DNA of 64,000 nucleotides from NCBI GenBank assembly GCA_963646285.1, contig CAVIWF010000003.1:33040-97039 (forward strand). Direction: 5' to 3'. Shown one piece after another: positions 34,346 to 43,192 of this stretch. The stretch is from CAKUFA01 sp963646285. Its GTDB lineage: Bacteria > Bacillota > Clostridia > Christensenellales > Aristaeellaceae. Numbering within the stretch: position 1 is the stretch's first letter; every line of letters starts with the position of its first letter. Made by a program: the position numbers and the translations under genes. Below the pieces are notes generated by a model, which was not told the DNA's origin, did no database searches, and saw nothing but the letters and a program-made list of their open reading frames with translations.

Positions 34346-35611
34346 TTAATCCCGCTTCACGCCCAGCTTTTCCGCCGCTTCATCCATATCCAGGGTAGCA
34401 AAATAATCCTGGGGGGTTTCTGCCCGGCGAATCATCCGATAGGTGCCGTCTTCACAGTAAAGGATTTCGGCAGAGCGCAGACGTCCGTTGTAGTTGTAGC
34501 CCATGGAAAAGCCGTGGGCACCGCTGTCGTGGATCACCACCAGATCCCCGTCCTTGATTTCCGGCAGGGCACGATCAATGGCAAACTTATCGTTATTCTC
34601 GCACAGGGAGCCGGTCACGTCATAGACATGATCGCAGGGTGCGTTTCTCTTCCCACACACGGTAATATGATGATATGCCCCATACATGGCGGGACGCATC
34701 AGGTTGGCCGCACAGGCATCCAGCCCCACATAGTGCTTGTAGGTATCCTTGTGGTGGGTTGCATGGGCAAGCAGCCAGCCATTGGGGCCGGTCATCCAGC
34801 GGCCAAGCTCGGTTTTAATGGCCACGCCCCCCTCCGGAAAGACCTCCTCGTAAGCCTTGCGCACCCCTTCGCCAACTGCTGCAATGTCCGTCTTTGTCTG
34901 CTCCGGCCGGTAGGGAATGCCCACGCCGCCGGAAAGGTTGGCAAAAGCAAAGGTCAGTCCAGTTTCTGCCGCCAGCTCCTTGCCGCAGGTAAAGAGAATC
35001 TTGGCCAGTGCCGGATAATAAGCGTTATCAATGGTATTGGAGGACAGGAAGGCATGGAGACCGAACTGCTTTGCACCCAGGGCCTTCAGCCTTTTCAAGC
35101 CCTCCTGCAGCTGGGGATACGTAAAGCCGTACTTTGCCTCCCCCGGATTGCCCATAATGGTGCCGCTGATCTGGAAATCTCCGCCCGGGTTATACCGGCA
35201 GCAGACACATTCCGGGATACCGCCGTGCTTTTCCAGAATGTCAATGTGGGTAATATCATCCAAGTTCACATACGCCCCCAGTGCCCGGGCGTGGTCGAAT
35301 TCTTCATCCGGCATGGCATTGGCAGAAAACATAATATTCCGTCCACGAAAGCCGCAGGCATCTGCCAAGGTCAGCTCCGTATCGCTGGAGCAGTCCACGC
35401 CGCAGCCTTCCTCCTTGAGGATGCGCAGAATGGTGGGGTTGGGCAACGCCTTCACAGCAAAGTACTCCTGAAAATCCTGACACCAGGAAAAGGCCTTGTT
35501 CAGCGCCCGTGCATTTTCACGAATGCCATGTTCATCATAAAGGTGAAAAGGAGTGGGGAACTTGGCCGCCGCTCCTTCAAAAACATCATCCTGCAAGGAA
35601 AAATTAGGCAT
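34346..35611 (-). CDS. Diaminopimelate decarboxylase-like PLP enzyme
   Basis: A 421-residue fold-type III PLP decarboxylase. The PLP lysine is in EYFAVKALPN at about residue 50, followed by GVDCSSDTEL, LHAFLSSN, NLSGGVGIPY (the glycine-rich phosphate site), TELGRW (family EPGR), and GSLCENNDKF with the catalytic cysteine from the neighbouring subunit. This matches LysA-like enzymes making lysine from meso-diaminopimelate, but GSLCENNDKF departs from the common GPICESGD, so substrate may differ. CGGAGATGG precedes the ATG. The open frame continues far upstream, opposite the PPK2 gene, and is not coding there. It stands alone, with no dap genes beside it. Confidence 0.78.
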   Translation of the reverse strand: MPNFSLQDDVFEGAAAKFPTPFHLYDEHGIRENARALNKAFSWCQDFQEYFAVKALPNPTILRILKEEGCGVDCSSDTELTLADACGFRGRNIMFSANAMPDEEFDHARALGAYVNLDDITHIDILEKHGGIPECVCCRYNPGGDFQISGTIMGNPGEAKYGFTYPQLQEGLKRLKALGAKQFGLHAFLSSNTIDNAYYPALAKILFTCGKELAAETGLTFAFANLSGGVGIPYRPEQTKTDIAAVGEGVRKAYEEVFPEGGVAIKTELGRWMTGPNGWLLAHATHHKDTYKHYVGLDACAANLMRPAMYGAYHHITVCGKRNAPCDHVYDVTGSLCENNDKFAIDRALPEIKDGDLVVIHDSGAHGFSMGYNYNGRLRSAEILYCEDGTYRMIRRAETPQDYFATLDMDEAAEKLGVKRD

Positions 35612-35718
35612 ACATCCATCTCCGATCTTCGTCTGTGAGATCCTGTACCACTGTAGCACATTCGGCATGGGGGTGCAAGTTTTTTCCCTGTTCTTGCAGA
35701 AAAGAGCTTCTGCAATGC

Positions 35719-35748
35719 TTGTCAGGGAAAGCATCAATATGATACAAT
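35719..35748 (+). promoter_or_regulatory. Promoter of the PPK2 gene
   Basis: TTGTCA (35719-35724), an 18-base spacer and TACAAT (35743-35748), 34 bases before the ATG. Confidence 0.6.
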
Positions 35749-35782
35749 AACTGTCAGTTCCATCAATGGAGGAGGCCGTGCC

Positions 35783-36643
35783 ATGTCCCTGAAATCCTTC
35801 CGCTTTGACGGAAGCAGAAAGCTGAACCTGAAGGATTTTGATACCGGTGCCGGAGAAGCCCGGAGCCATAAGGCAGAGCTTGTGGCCAAGACTGCCGAAA
35901 ACCTGCGGGAAGTTGCCATTTTGCAGGAGAAGCTCTACGCCGCCGGGCAGGAGGGGCTGATCATTGCCATTCAAGCCCGGGATGCCGCCGGAAAGGACAG
36001 CCTGATCAAGCACGTGTTTTCCGGCCTGAACCCGGCAGCGCTGGAGATTCACTCCTTCAAGTCCCCCAACAAGACAGAGCTGGCTCATGATTATCTGTGG
36101 CGCATCAATCAAGCCCTGCCGCCCAGGGGCACCATTGGCGTGTTCAACCGCTCCCAGTATGAGGATGTGCTGGTAGTGCGGGTGCATCACATGGAGAAGG
36201 ATTACACCCTGGCGCCCCGGTGCCTGACGGAAGATTTTTTCCCCCGCCGCTATACCCAGCTGATGAACTGGGAACAATACCTGTATGAAAATGGCTACCG
36301 TATGGTCAAGCTTTTCCTGCACGTGAGCAAGGAAGAGCAAAAGGAACGCTTCCTTGACCGGCTGGAGCGGGAAGACAAGCACTGGAAGCTTTCTCTGGCG
36401 GATATGGTGGAGCGGAATCTTTGGGATGCCTATGACGAAGCCTTCGAGGATGCCATCAACGCCACCGGCACGCCGGAAAGCCCCTGGTATGTGATCCCTG
36501 CGGACAACAAATGGTACACCCGCTACCTGACCAGCGAAATTTTCCTGGAAACCCTCAAGGACATGAACCCTGCCTACCCTGCCCTGAACAGTGCAGATGC
36601 GGCCAAGGTGCCTGCTGCCATTGAGCAGCTGGAAAACGAGTAA
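35783..36643 (+). CDS. Polyphosphate kinase 2 (PPK2) family
   Basis: A 286-residue PPK2-type kinase that transfers phosphate between polyphosphate and nucleotides. The P-loop is ARDAAGKDS at about 65-73. NRSQYEDVLVVRVH carries the Walker B region, and LEREDKHWKLS is the arginine lid. A single PPK2 domain of this size often prefers making nucleotide from polyphosphate. GGAGGAGG precedes the ATG. It is monocistronic. No ppk1 or ppx is in the window. Confidence 0.92.
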   Translation: MSLKSFRFDGSRKLNLKDFDTGAGEARSHKAELVAKTAENLREVAILQEKLYAAGQEGLIIAIQARDAAGKDSLIKHVFSGLNPAALEIHSFKSPNKTELAHDYLWRINQALPPRGTIGVFNRSQYEDVLVVRVHHMEKDYTLAPRCLTEDFFPRRYTQLMNWEQYLYENGYRMVKLFLHVSKEEQKERFLDRLEREDKHWKLSLADMVERNLWDAYDEAFEDAINATGTPESPWYVIPADNKWYTRYLTSEIFLETLKDMNPAYPALNSADAAKVPAAIEQLENE

Positions 36644-36656
36644 ATCCCCCACAAAT

Positions 36657-36700
36657 AAGGAGCTGTGAAGCGTTTTTTTCTTCACAGCTCCTTGTTTTTT
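36657..36700. terminator. Bidirectional terminator between ppk2 and livF
   Basis: AAGGAGCTGTGAAG (36657-36670) and CTTCACAGCTCCTT (36680-36693) are a perfect 14-base stem, with T-rich sequence after it on the plus strand. Confidence 0.88.
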
Positions 36701-36710
36701 GTTTGATTAC

Positions 36711-37433
36711 TTAGCTGCCCAGGTAAGCCTTCTTGACGGCATCGTTATGCAGCAGGTCGTCAGCCGGACCTTCCATGCTGATGTTGCCAGTTTCCAGCAC
36801 ATAGGCACGGTCAGCAACGGACAGAGCCATTTGGGCGTTCTGTTCCACCAAGAGAATGGTGGTGCCTGCCTTATGCAGAGTCTTCACAATGTCGAAAATC
36901 TGCTCCACCAGAATGGGTGCCAAGCCCATGGAAGGCTCGTCCAGCATCAGCAGCTTCGGCTTGCTCATCAGGGCACGAGCCATGGCCAGCATCTGCTGTT
37001 CGCCGCCGGAAAGGGTACCGGCAATCTGCTTTTCTCTTTCCTTCAGCCGGGGATACAGGGTATACATTTCATCAATGGAGGCTTCGATTTCTCCTGCAGG
37101 ACGGGTGTATCCGCCCATCTCCAAATTCTCCCGAACGGTCATCTGCTGGAAAATCCGCCGTCCTTCCGGGCAGAGGGCAATGCCCTGAGACACTACCTTG
37201 AAGGAGGGCATGGCCAGCAGGCTCTTGCCGTCGAAGGTAATGGAACCGCTGCGGGGATGGAGCAGACCAGCCACCGTGTTCAGCGTGGTGGACTTGCCTG
37301 CACCGTTGGCACCGATCAGCGTCACAACCTCGTCCTCATACACTTCAAAGCTGATACCCTTAATGGCATGGATGGCGCCGTAATAGACGTGGATATCCTC
37401 AACCTTCAGCAGGGGCTTACGGTTCTCACTCAT
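36711..37433 (-). CDS. livF: Branched-chain amino acid ABC transporter ATPase LivF
   Basis: A 240-residue ATPase subunit. Walker A is GANGAGKST (41-49), the signature LSGGEQQ (141-147) and Walker B LLMLDEP (161-167). Near-full-length similarity in pattern to LivF, including the EGRRIFQQMTVRENL stretch. Its ATG overlaps the livG stop by one base (TGATG). It is the last gene of the liv operon, ending at the stem at 36657. Confidence 0.93.
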   Translation of the reverse strand: MSENRKPLLKVEDIHVYYGAIHAIKGISFEVYEDEVVTLIGANGAGKSTTLNTVAGLLHPRSGSITFDGKSLLAMPSFKVVSQGIALCPEGRRIFQQMTVRENLEMGGYTRPAGEIEASIDEMYTLYPRLKEREKQIAGTLSGGEQQMLAMARALMSKPKLLMLDEPSMGLAPILVEQIFDIVKTLHKAGTTILLVEQNAQMALSVADRAYVLETGNISMEGPADDLLHNDAVKKAYLGS

Positions 37434-38293
37434 CAGGCTCCCTCCTTCTGCTTGCCCAGGTAGGCTTCAATGACCACAGGGTTCTGCTGAATTTCTTCTG
37501 CTGTGCCCTTGGCAATGACCCTGCCATAGTTCAGCACACAGATGCCTTCGCAGATGCCCATCACCAGATTCATGTCGTGCTCAATCAGCATCACAGCAAT
37601 CTGGAACTTGTCCCGAATCTTGATGATGTTGTCCATCAATTCTTCCGTTTCATGGGGGTTCATGCCGGCAGCCGGTTCATCCAGCAGCAGCAGGGAAGGA
37701 TTGGTGGCCAGGGCTCGGACGATTTCCAACCGGCGCTGTGCGCCATAGGGCAGGGAACCAGCCTTCATCTCCGCCATATCCTGCATGTCAAAGATGCTCA
37801 GCAGATCCATGGCCTTTTCATGCTGCACCCGCTCCTGCTTCCAGAAAGCCGGCAGGCGGAAAATGCCGGTGAACATGCCGTACTTCACCTGATTGTGCAG
37901 GCCGATGCGCACATTGTCTTCCACAGACATTTGGCTGAACAGGCGGATGTTCTGGAAGGTACGGGCAATGCCCAGCTTGTTGGCCTGCACCGTATTCATC
38001 CCGGCGGTATCCCGGCCGTTGATCAGCACGGTGCCGGTGGTAGGCTGGTATACCTTGGTCAGCAGGTTGAAAACCGTGGTTTTGCCTGCGCCGTTGGGAC
38101 CAATGAGACCAGCAATCTCCGTTTTGCCGATGGTCAGGTTAAAATCTTCCACCGCCTTCAGGCCGCCGAACTCAATACCCAGGTGGCGGGCTTCCAGCAC
38201 AGGGGACTTGTTAATATCCCGCTCCGGCACAATGGATTCGCTGGGCACGGGCACCATCTTGGTGTTGGACTTCCGCTTCAACTGCTGCGTCAT
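37433..38293 (-). CDS. livG: Branched-chain amino acid ABC transporter ATPase LivG
   Basis: A 286-residue ATPase subunit. Walker A is GPNGAGKTT at 65-73; the signature reads LPYGAQRRLE and Walker B LLLLDEPAAGMNP. The C-terminal LivG extension (GRVIAKGTAEEIQ, EAYLG) is present. The first 30 residues are a basic, flexible addition compared with typical LivG. Its ATG overlaps the livM stop by four bases. Confidence 0.93.
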   Translation of the reverse strand: MTQQLKRKSNTKMVPVPSESIVPERDINKSPVLEARHLGIEFGGLKAVEDFNLTIGKTEIAGLIGPNGAGKTTVFNLLTKVYQPTTGTVLINGRDTAGMNTVQANKLGIARTFQNIRLFSQMSVEDNVRIGLHNQVKYGMFTGIFRLPAFWKQERVQHEKAMDLLSIFDMQDMAEMKAGSLPYGAQRRLEIVRALATNPSLLLLDEPAAGMNPHETEELMDNIIKIRDKFQIAVMLIEHDMNLVMGICEGICVLNYGRVIAKGTAEEIQQNPVVIEAYLGKQKEGA

Positions 38294-39339
38294 GCCGCTT
38301 CGCCCTCCTTCTTCTCCTGCTTTTCACGGTGGAAAATGTTGTTGGCCAAGTTTTTCAGGAAGGGATTGTTGGTAGCCAGCATGACCAGAATCAGCACCAC
38401 TGCATACACCAGCATCCGATAGTCAGCAAAGGCACGGAGCATTTCAGGCAGCACGGTCAGCAGGGTTGCTGCAATCACAGACCCGCGAATGTTGCCAATG
38501 CCGCCCAGCACCACAAACACCAGCACCAGAATGGAGGTGTCAAACTTGAACTTGCTGGCCACGGTGGTGGAAGCATTCAAGCCATACAATGCACCGGCCA
38601 TGCCAGCCAGCACAGCGGCCACCACGAAGGCGATCATCTTGTACTTGGTAACGGCAATGCCAACCGACTCAGCAGCGATACGGTTATCACGGGTAGCCAT
38701 GATGGCACGGCCCGTGCGGCTGTTGATCAGGTTCAGCACCACAAAGAGGGCGAAGAGCACCAGCACAAAGCCCATGGTGAAGGTGGCAATCTTTGCAATG
38801 CCGGTAGCACCCGCAGGGCCGTTGACGAAAATCCTGCCCGGCAGGTTGGGGTCATTGAAGGATACGTAAATCTTTCTGCCGTCCACGGAGAAGTACAGGC
38901 AGTTCAGCACATTGCGGATGATTTCGCCAAAGGCCAGGGTCACAATGGCCAGATAGTCACCCCGCAGGCGAAGAACGGGAATGCCGATCAGCACACCAGC
39001 CACGCCAGCCATCACGCCGCCGAACACCATGGAAAGGAGCAGCCGAACCACGGTGTTTTCCATGTTGAAGGAGTTCAGCAGCCAGGTGGAAGCCACAATG
39101 CCGGAGAATGCGCCGATGCTCATGAATCCGGCATGGCCAAGGCTCAGTTCGCCGGAAATGCCAACCGTCAGGTTCAGGGACACAGCCATGACGATGTACA
39201 CGCAAATGGGCACCAGCTGACCCTTGAAGGAACGGCTCATGCTGCCATTCTGCACCATGACCTGGCAGATGATGAAAGCAATCACCACCATGCCATAGGT
39301 AATGAGATTGTTGAGGAATCGTTTCTTGCTTTGTTTCAT
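38290..39339 (-). CDS. livM: Branched-chain amino acid ABC transporter permease LivM
   Basis: A 349-residue permease with about nine hydrophobic segments. Conserved LivM parts are LSLGHAGFMSIGAF, the RGDYLAIVTLAFGEI loop that contacts the ATPases, and the GGIGNIRGSVIAA stretch near the end. The ATG at 39339 has GAGGTG six bases upstream; the longer in-frame start lies inside livH. It is 10 bases after livH. Confidence 0.92.
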   Translation of the reverse strand: MKQSKKRFLNNLITYGMVVIAFIICQVMVQNGSMSRSFKGQLVPICVYIVMAVSLNLTVGISGELSLGHAGFMSIGAFSGIVASTWLLNSFNMENTVVRLLLSMVFGGVMAGVAGVLIGIPVLRLRGDYLAIVTLAFGEIIRNVLNCLYFSVDGRKIYVSFNDPNLPGRIFVNGPAGATGIAKIATFTMGFVLVLFALFVVLNLINSRTGRAIMATRDNRIAAESVGIAVTKYKMIAFVVAAVLAGMAGALYGLNASTTVASKFKFDTSILVLVFVVLGGIGNIRGSVIAATLLTVLPEMLRAFADYRMLVYAVVLILVMLATNNPFLKNLANNIFHREKQEKKEGEAA

Positions 39340-39349
39340 GCCGCTCACC

Positions 39350-40234
39350 TCACACTTTCTCGTGCACTGCTTTGCCAAGCAGACCGGTCGGCTTCACCAG
39401 CAGCACCACAATCAGCACAGCGAACACCAGAGCATCGCTCAGCTCGGTGGAGACATAGGCCTTGCCCAGGATTTCAATCACGCCCAGCAGCAAGCCGCCG
39501 ATAAGGGCGCCGGGAATGGAGCCGATGCCGCCGAACACGGCAGCAGTGAAGGCCTTAATGCCAGGCATGGAGCCGGTAGTGGGCTGCAGCACCGGGTAGG
39601 AGGAGCACAGCAGCACGCCTGCCACAGCAGCCAAAGCACTGCCGATGGCAAAGGTCAGGGAAATGGTGAAGTTTACGTTAATGCCCATGAGCTCAGCTGC
39701 GCCTCTGTCCTCGGAAACCACACGCATGGCCTTGCCCATTTTCGTCTTGCCGGTGAACAGGGTCAGGGCAATCATGATCACAATGTTTGCAAGCACCGTC
39801 ACCATGGTTTCGCCGGAGATGACCATCTGTCCGTCAAACAGGAAGATGGAAGGCAGGGAAATCACAGAGGGGAAGCTCTTGGGGTTAGCGCCCCAGATGA
39901 TCTGTGCAATGTTTTGCAGGAAGTAGCTGACGCCAATGGCGGTAATCAGCACAGCCAGAGAGGTGGCCTGGCGAAGGGGCTTGTAGGCCAATCCTTCAAT
40001 CACCACGCCAAGCACCGTGCAGACCACAATGGACAGCAGTACGCCAAGCAAAGGGGACATGCCCCAATACTGGGTCGCACAGAAGCAAATATAGCCACCG
40101 ACCATGATAACGTCGCCATGGGCGAAGTTCAGCATTTTTGCAATGCCATACACCATGGAATATCCCAAGGCGATAATGGCATAAACGCTGCCCAGGCTCA
40201 GTCCGTTGACCAAGTGGGAAAGGAATGTAATCAT
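39350..40234 (-). CDS. livH: Branched-chain amino acid ABC transporter permease LivH
   Basis: A 294-residue permease with about eight hydrophobic segments. Typical LivH features are NGLSLGSVYAIIALGYSMVYG at the start, NFAHGDVIMVGGY, the EDRGAAELMGIN coupling loop, and FGGIGSIPGALIGG. I start at the ATG eight bases after GAGAGGG; the GTG three codons earlier overlaps that site. It is separated from livK by 203 bases holding two stem-loops. Confidence 0.92.
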   Translation of the reverse strand: MITFLSHLVNGLSLGSVYAIIALGYSMVYGIAKMLNFAHGDVIMVGGYICFCATQYWGMSPLLGVLLSIVVCTVLGVVIEGLAYKPLRQATSLAVLITAIGVSYFLQNIAQIIWGANPKSFPSVISLPSIFLFDGQMVISGETMVTVLANIVIMIALTLFTGKTKMGKAMRVVSEDRGAAELMGINVNFTISLTFAIGSALAAVAGVLLCSSYPVLQPTTGSMPGIKAFTAAVFGGIGSIPGALIGGLLLGVIEILGKAYVSTELSDALVFAVLIVVLLVKPTGLLGKAVHEKV

Positions 40235-40290
40235 TTGCCGCACCCTCTCCTATCTCTTTTTCATCCAGTGCAGATACCAGCCAAAAGTGC

Positions 40291-40402
40291 GCATAAGGTA
40301 ATCAGCATAAAGCGCCCCACATTGGACGTGCCTTATGCCGGTTACCTTATGCCATGCGGTGTGCCGTTCCTCCTTCCCTGCCGATTGCGGCAGGGAAGGA
40401 GG
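40291..40402 (-). promoter_or_regulatory. Two stem-loops between livK and livH
   Basis: Stem one: GCATAAGGTAA (40291-40301) with TTACCTTATGC (40342-40352). Stem two: CCTCCTTCCCTGCCG (40369-40383) with CGGCAGGGAAGGAGG (40388-40402), a perfect 15-base stem with a four-base loop. Neither has a T-run on the minus strand. They would follow the livK reading frame in the mRNA, where such stems protect the binding-protein message and lower permease expression. Confidence 0.7.
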
Positions 40403-40437
40403 CTGAAAAGAATCAGATTCTTATCGAGCGCTTAGGC

Positions 40438-41574
40438 TTACTTGGTTGCGCTAACGTACACGCCGTCCTTAATAACGACAGCCATAGGAGTCTTGGTCAC
40501 TTCGCCGGTAGCAACCCAGGTCATGGTGCCGGTCAGGCCCTCCACCGTGATTTCCTGGAAAGCAGCGATCAGCAGGTCGCAAGCATCAGCATAAGAGGTT
40601 TCAGCGGTGATGCCAGCAGCCTGGATAGCGGTGTACAGGGCATAGATGCCGTCATAAGCATCAGCAGCGAACTGGTTCGGCACTTCGCCGTACAGGTTCT
40701 GATAGGTGCTTACGAACTTCTGGGTCTTTTCATCCTCAGCGTCAGCAGAGAAGGGGGTCAGCAGCATAACGCCCTCAGCCAGAGAGGTGTCGAAGCCTTC
40801 CAGGCTCAGGATGCCGTCCATGCCGTCCACACCGAAGAAGGTGGGATCATAGCCAACGGAAGCAGCCTGCTTGAGGATCATGGAAGCGGGGGTGTAGTAG
40901 ATGGGCAGGAACACCAGCTCAGCGCCAGCATCCTTCATAGCAGCAACCTGCACGGAGAAGTCGCCGTTGTCATCGGAGGTGAAAGCCTGCTTGGCTACAA
41001 CTTCCAAGCCCAGCTCAGCAGCCTTTTCTTCGAAGGTCTGGGTGATGCCGGTGGAGTAGTCAGAGCCGCTGTTGTAGATGATGCCCACCTTGGTGGCCAG
41101 AGCGTTGTCCACAATGTACTGTGCGGAAGCAGAGCCCTGTGCAGGGTCGGTGAAGCACACCTGATACATGTTGTCCTTGCCCTCGATAACCTTGGTGGAG
41201 GAAGCAGATGGGGTCAGCATGAATATGCGCTCAGCATAAGCTTCAGCGGACACGGCGATGCAGGGGGTGGTGGTCACGGTGCCCAGCATCATCTGTGCGC
41301 CCTTGTCCAGCAGGGTGTTGAAAGCATTGATGCCCTTCTCAGCGTCGTTCTCATCGTCTTCTGCCAGCAGCTCGAGCTGCACGCCGCCCAGTGCGTTGAT
41401 CTCGTCAACGGCGATCTGTGCGCCGCGCTCAACAGCCAAGCCATAAACAGCAGCACCGCCGGTCAAGGGGCCGCTCATACCAATCTTAATGGTGTCCTCA
41501 GCAGATGCGAAAGCGCACAGGCTCATCGCCATGGCAAGTGCCAGAACAGCTGCAACCAATTTGCGGAACTTCAT
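40438..41574 (-). CDS. livK: Branched-chain amino acid substrate-binding protein
   Basis: A 378-residue exported periplasmic-type binding protein (type I fold). Residues 1-27 are a signal peptide ending AFASA; a cysteine in SLC at about 20 does not give a good lipobox, so the anchor is unclear. The mature protein opens DTIKIGMSGPLTGGAAVYG, typical of LivJ/LivK, and has YNSGSDYSTG and a DAYDGIYAL segment. The ATG at 41574 has AGGAGG seven bases upstream; an ATG two codons earlier is too close. First gene of the liv operon. The substrate is probably leucine, isoleucine or valine, but related systems carry other amino acids. Confidence 0.9.
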   Translation of the reverse strand: MKFRKLVAAVLALAMAMSLCAFASAEDTIKIGMSGPLTGGAAVYGLAVERGAQIAVDEINALGGVQLELLAEDDENDAEKGINAFNTLLDKGAQMMLGTVTTTPCIAVSAEAYAERIFMLTPSASSTKVIEGKDNMYQVCFTDPAQGSASAQYIVDNALATKVGIIYNSGSDYSTGITQTFEEKAAELGLEVVAKQAFTSDDNGDFSVQVAAMKDAGAELVFLPIYYTPASMILKQAASVGYDPTFFGVDGMDGILSLEGFDTSLAEGVMLLTPFSADAEDEKTQKFVSTYQNLYGEVPNQFAADAYDGIYALYTAIQAAGITAETSYADACDLLIAAFQEITVEGLTGTMTWVATGEVTKTPMAVVIKDGVYVSATK

Positions 41575-41639
41575 GGTCATTCCTCCTAAAAGAAAATAGA
41601 TGCGAGAACCACTGCCTCAGCAGAAGATTCTTGCGCTCT

Positions 41640-41668
41640 ATCTTACGCCTGTCAAAAACTTGCGTCAA
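41640..41668 (-). promoter_or_regulatory. Promoter of the liv operon
   Basis: On the minus strand, TTGACG (41663-41668), a 17-base spacer and TAAGAT (41640-41645). The leader is about 60 bases. Confidence 0.65.
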
Positions 41669-41734
41669 GGGTAATTCTGTTTTTTTCATGCACTTTTCAG
41701 GTACATTTATGCATCTTGTGTGATGTGGACGTTT

Positions 41735-42082
41735 TTAGCCCAGATTGTGCAAATGTTCGTTTTCCTTCATGCTGCACAGGTTCAGCAGCAGATTCACATC
41801 CCCATACGCCCGCACATTGCCAAAGAGCAGTGCTTCCATGGGGGATGTTTTGCCCCGGATCACGCTCAGCAGCACGCCTTCCTTGGTGCGGACAATGCAG
41901 GAAGGGTATTCGTCCCATTCCTTCGTTACCTCCACCTTGCCCTCTTCCAGGTGGATGAAGACCACACGCGTCCCCCATTCCAGGCGGATGGTTTTGTTGA
42001 TCCCTGCCAGCCTTTCCCGATAGGGTTCCGCAAGGCAAGGCAGCTGGGTAAGAAACTGATCCACGACCGATTCTCTTGCCAT
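41735..42082 (-). CDS. SCP2 sterol-binding-domain protein
   Basis: A 115-residue protein that is a single SCP2-like lipid-binding fold: KTIRLEWGTRVVFIHLEEGKVEV strands, then CIVRTKEGVLLSVIRGK and SPMEALLFGNVRAYGD, the last matching the family GK..P..A...G.....GD pattern. It would bind a fatty acyl or other hydrophobic ligand in the cytoplasm. The ATG at 42082 follows AAAGGAGG; upstream in-frame sequence lacks a site. The 162 bases between it and the next gene show nothing clear. Confidence 0.8.
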   Translation of the reverse strand: MARESVVDQFLTQLPCLAEPYRERLAGINKTIRLEWGTRVVFIHLEEGKVEVTKEWDEYPSCIVRTKEGVLLSVIRGKTSPMEALLFGNVRAYGDVNLLLNLCSMKENEHLHNLG

Positions 42083-42244
42083 ACTGCCTTGCCTCCTTTG
42101 CGTTTTCCCGGGTTTCATTCAATGTGCAATGTTCTTGCGCACATGCGTGGGCGATCTTTCGGGTAGGTGTTGCTGCCTGCGTTCAGCCCCGATGGGATGG
42201 TGAAAATGTATGGGGCTGTATTTTCATAAAGAAGGACAGTCCTT

Positions 42245-43129
42245 TTACTTCAGCATCTTCTGTTCCTGTTCCACCGTATTGTTGCTCCGCAAGCGAGCAA
42301 AGTTCGGAACATCTATATCAATTCCCAGCAACATTTTTACCGCCACAATCATGCACACCAGTACAAGAAGAGGAATTACGCAAGATGTCACCAACACAAC
42401 CGCCACAGCTTCTACCATACGGTTCAGGATGGTCTTCGCCCATTCAAATGCATCTGCAACACCGCTGAACACACTATTGGCTGCATCCGTCAAGGTATCC
42501 CAGAAGGACTTATTTTCCTCGGTTTCCGTTTCTGTGATTTCCTCCACTTGTGTAACCATATTGATCGTGTCCTGCATGGAATAGCTGTACGTCTGCTCAA
42601 TGTTGTCGCAAATCCATCCACTAACAGGCGTAACAAAAAACAATACCATGCTGAACGCCAATATCCGCCAAGCCAGTTTCCATTGCCACTTTCTTCCCGG
42701 GCGGCAGCAGCACCAGATCAAAAGTCCCAGTGCAATCGGAACAGCCCATGTGAATACAATGTGTCCAATGATTGTGAGTGAATACTTTTCGGCATAGACT
42801 ACGGAAAGTGCCACCAAGAAGCATTTGCTAAGATCAGCCAATGCATTAGCAATGGGCGTTCCAGTGTCATCGGGTATTGCTGAGATCACCGCCGAGGCGG
42901 AGGTTGCAGAAGCCAGCAATGCAGTGATATTCTTCTGTTGCTCGTTAAGCGTGTTGATCGTAGCGCCATAAGTTTCAACTGAGGATGCTGCACTGCTAAA
43001 CGTAGTGACAGAAAGCACCATAACCAGAAGCAAAGCGAGCACACCCATGTTCCGTTTCGTAACCAGTTCTTTTCGATGTGCACAAAACCATGATTTGATC
43101 CTTTTCAGTACGTCACCTGCAAGCTTCAT
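42245..43129 (-). CDS. Orphan membrane protein of 294 residues
   Basis: I recognise no family. The first 28 residues are basic, then a hydrophobic segment (about 29-47) that may be a signal anchor. A polar region follows, then four further membrane segments (near 100-115, 122-142, 152-170 and 248-270). An acidic Glu/Thr-rich loop (about 190-206) lies before the last segment. Base composition and codon use are clearly more AT-rich than the neighbours, which suggests acquisition by transfer. GGAGGA precedes the ATG. The flanking SCP2 and cupin genes give no hint. Confidence 0.75.
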   Translation of the reverse strand: MKLAGDVLKRIKSWFCAHRKELVTKRNMGVLALLLVMVLSVTTFSSAASSVETYGATINTLNEQQKNITALLASATSASAVISAIPDDTGTPIANALADLSKCFLVALSVVYAEKYSLTIIGHIVFTWAVPIALGLLIWCCCRPGRKWQWKLAWRILAFSMVLFFVTPVSGWICDNIEQTYSYSMQDTINMVTQVEEITETETEENKSFWDTLTDAANSVFSGVADAFEWAKTILNRMVEAVAVVLVTSCVIPLLVLVCMIVAVKMLLGIDIDVPNFARLRSNNTVEQEQKMLK

Positions 43130-43192
43130 TCTCCATCCTCCATACCCTACATCAAATTCAAGGTTTCATCCACAGAGAAGACCCTGCCCGCC

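Noticed and set aside
35612..36685. Upstream in-frame extension of the decarboxylase gene to 779 residues
   Set aside because: The extra part lies opposite the PPK2 gene and its promoter; the ATG at 35611 has its own binding site and gives the normal family length.
40369..40402. Inverted repeats near livH as insertion-sequence ends
   Set aside because: No transposase or target duplication, and they sit inside an intact operon.
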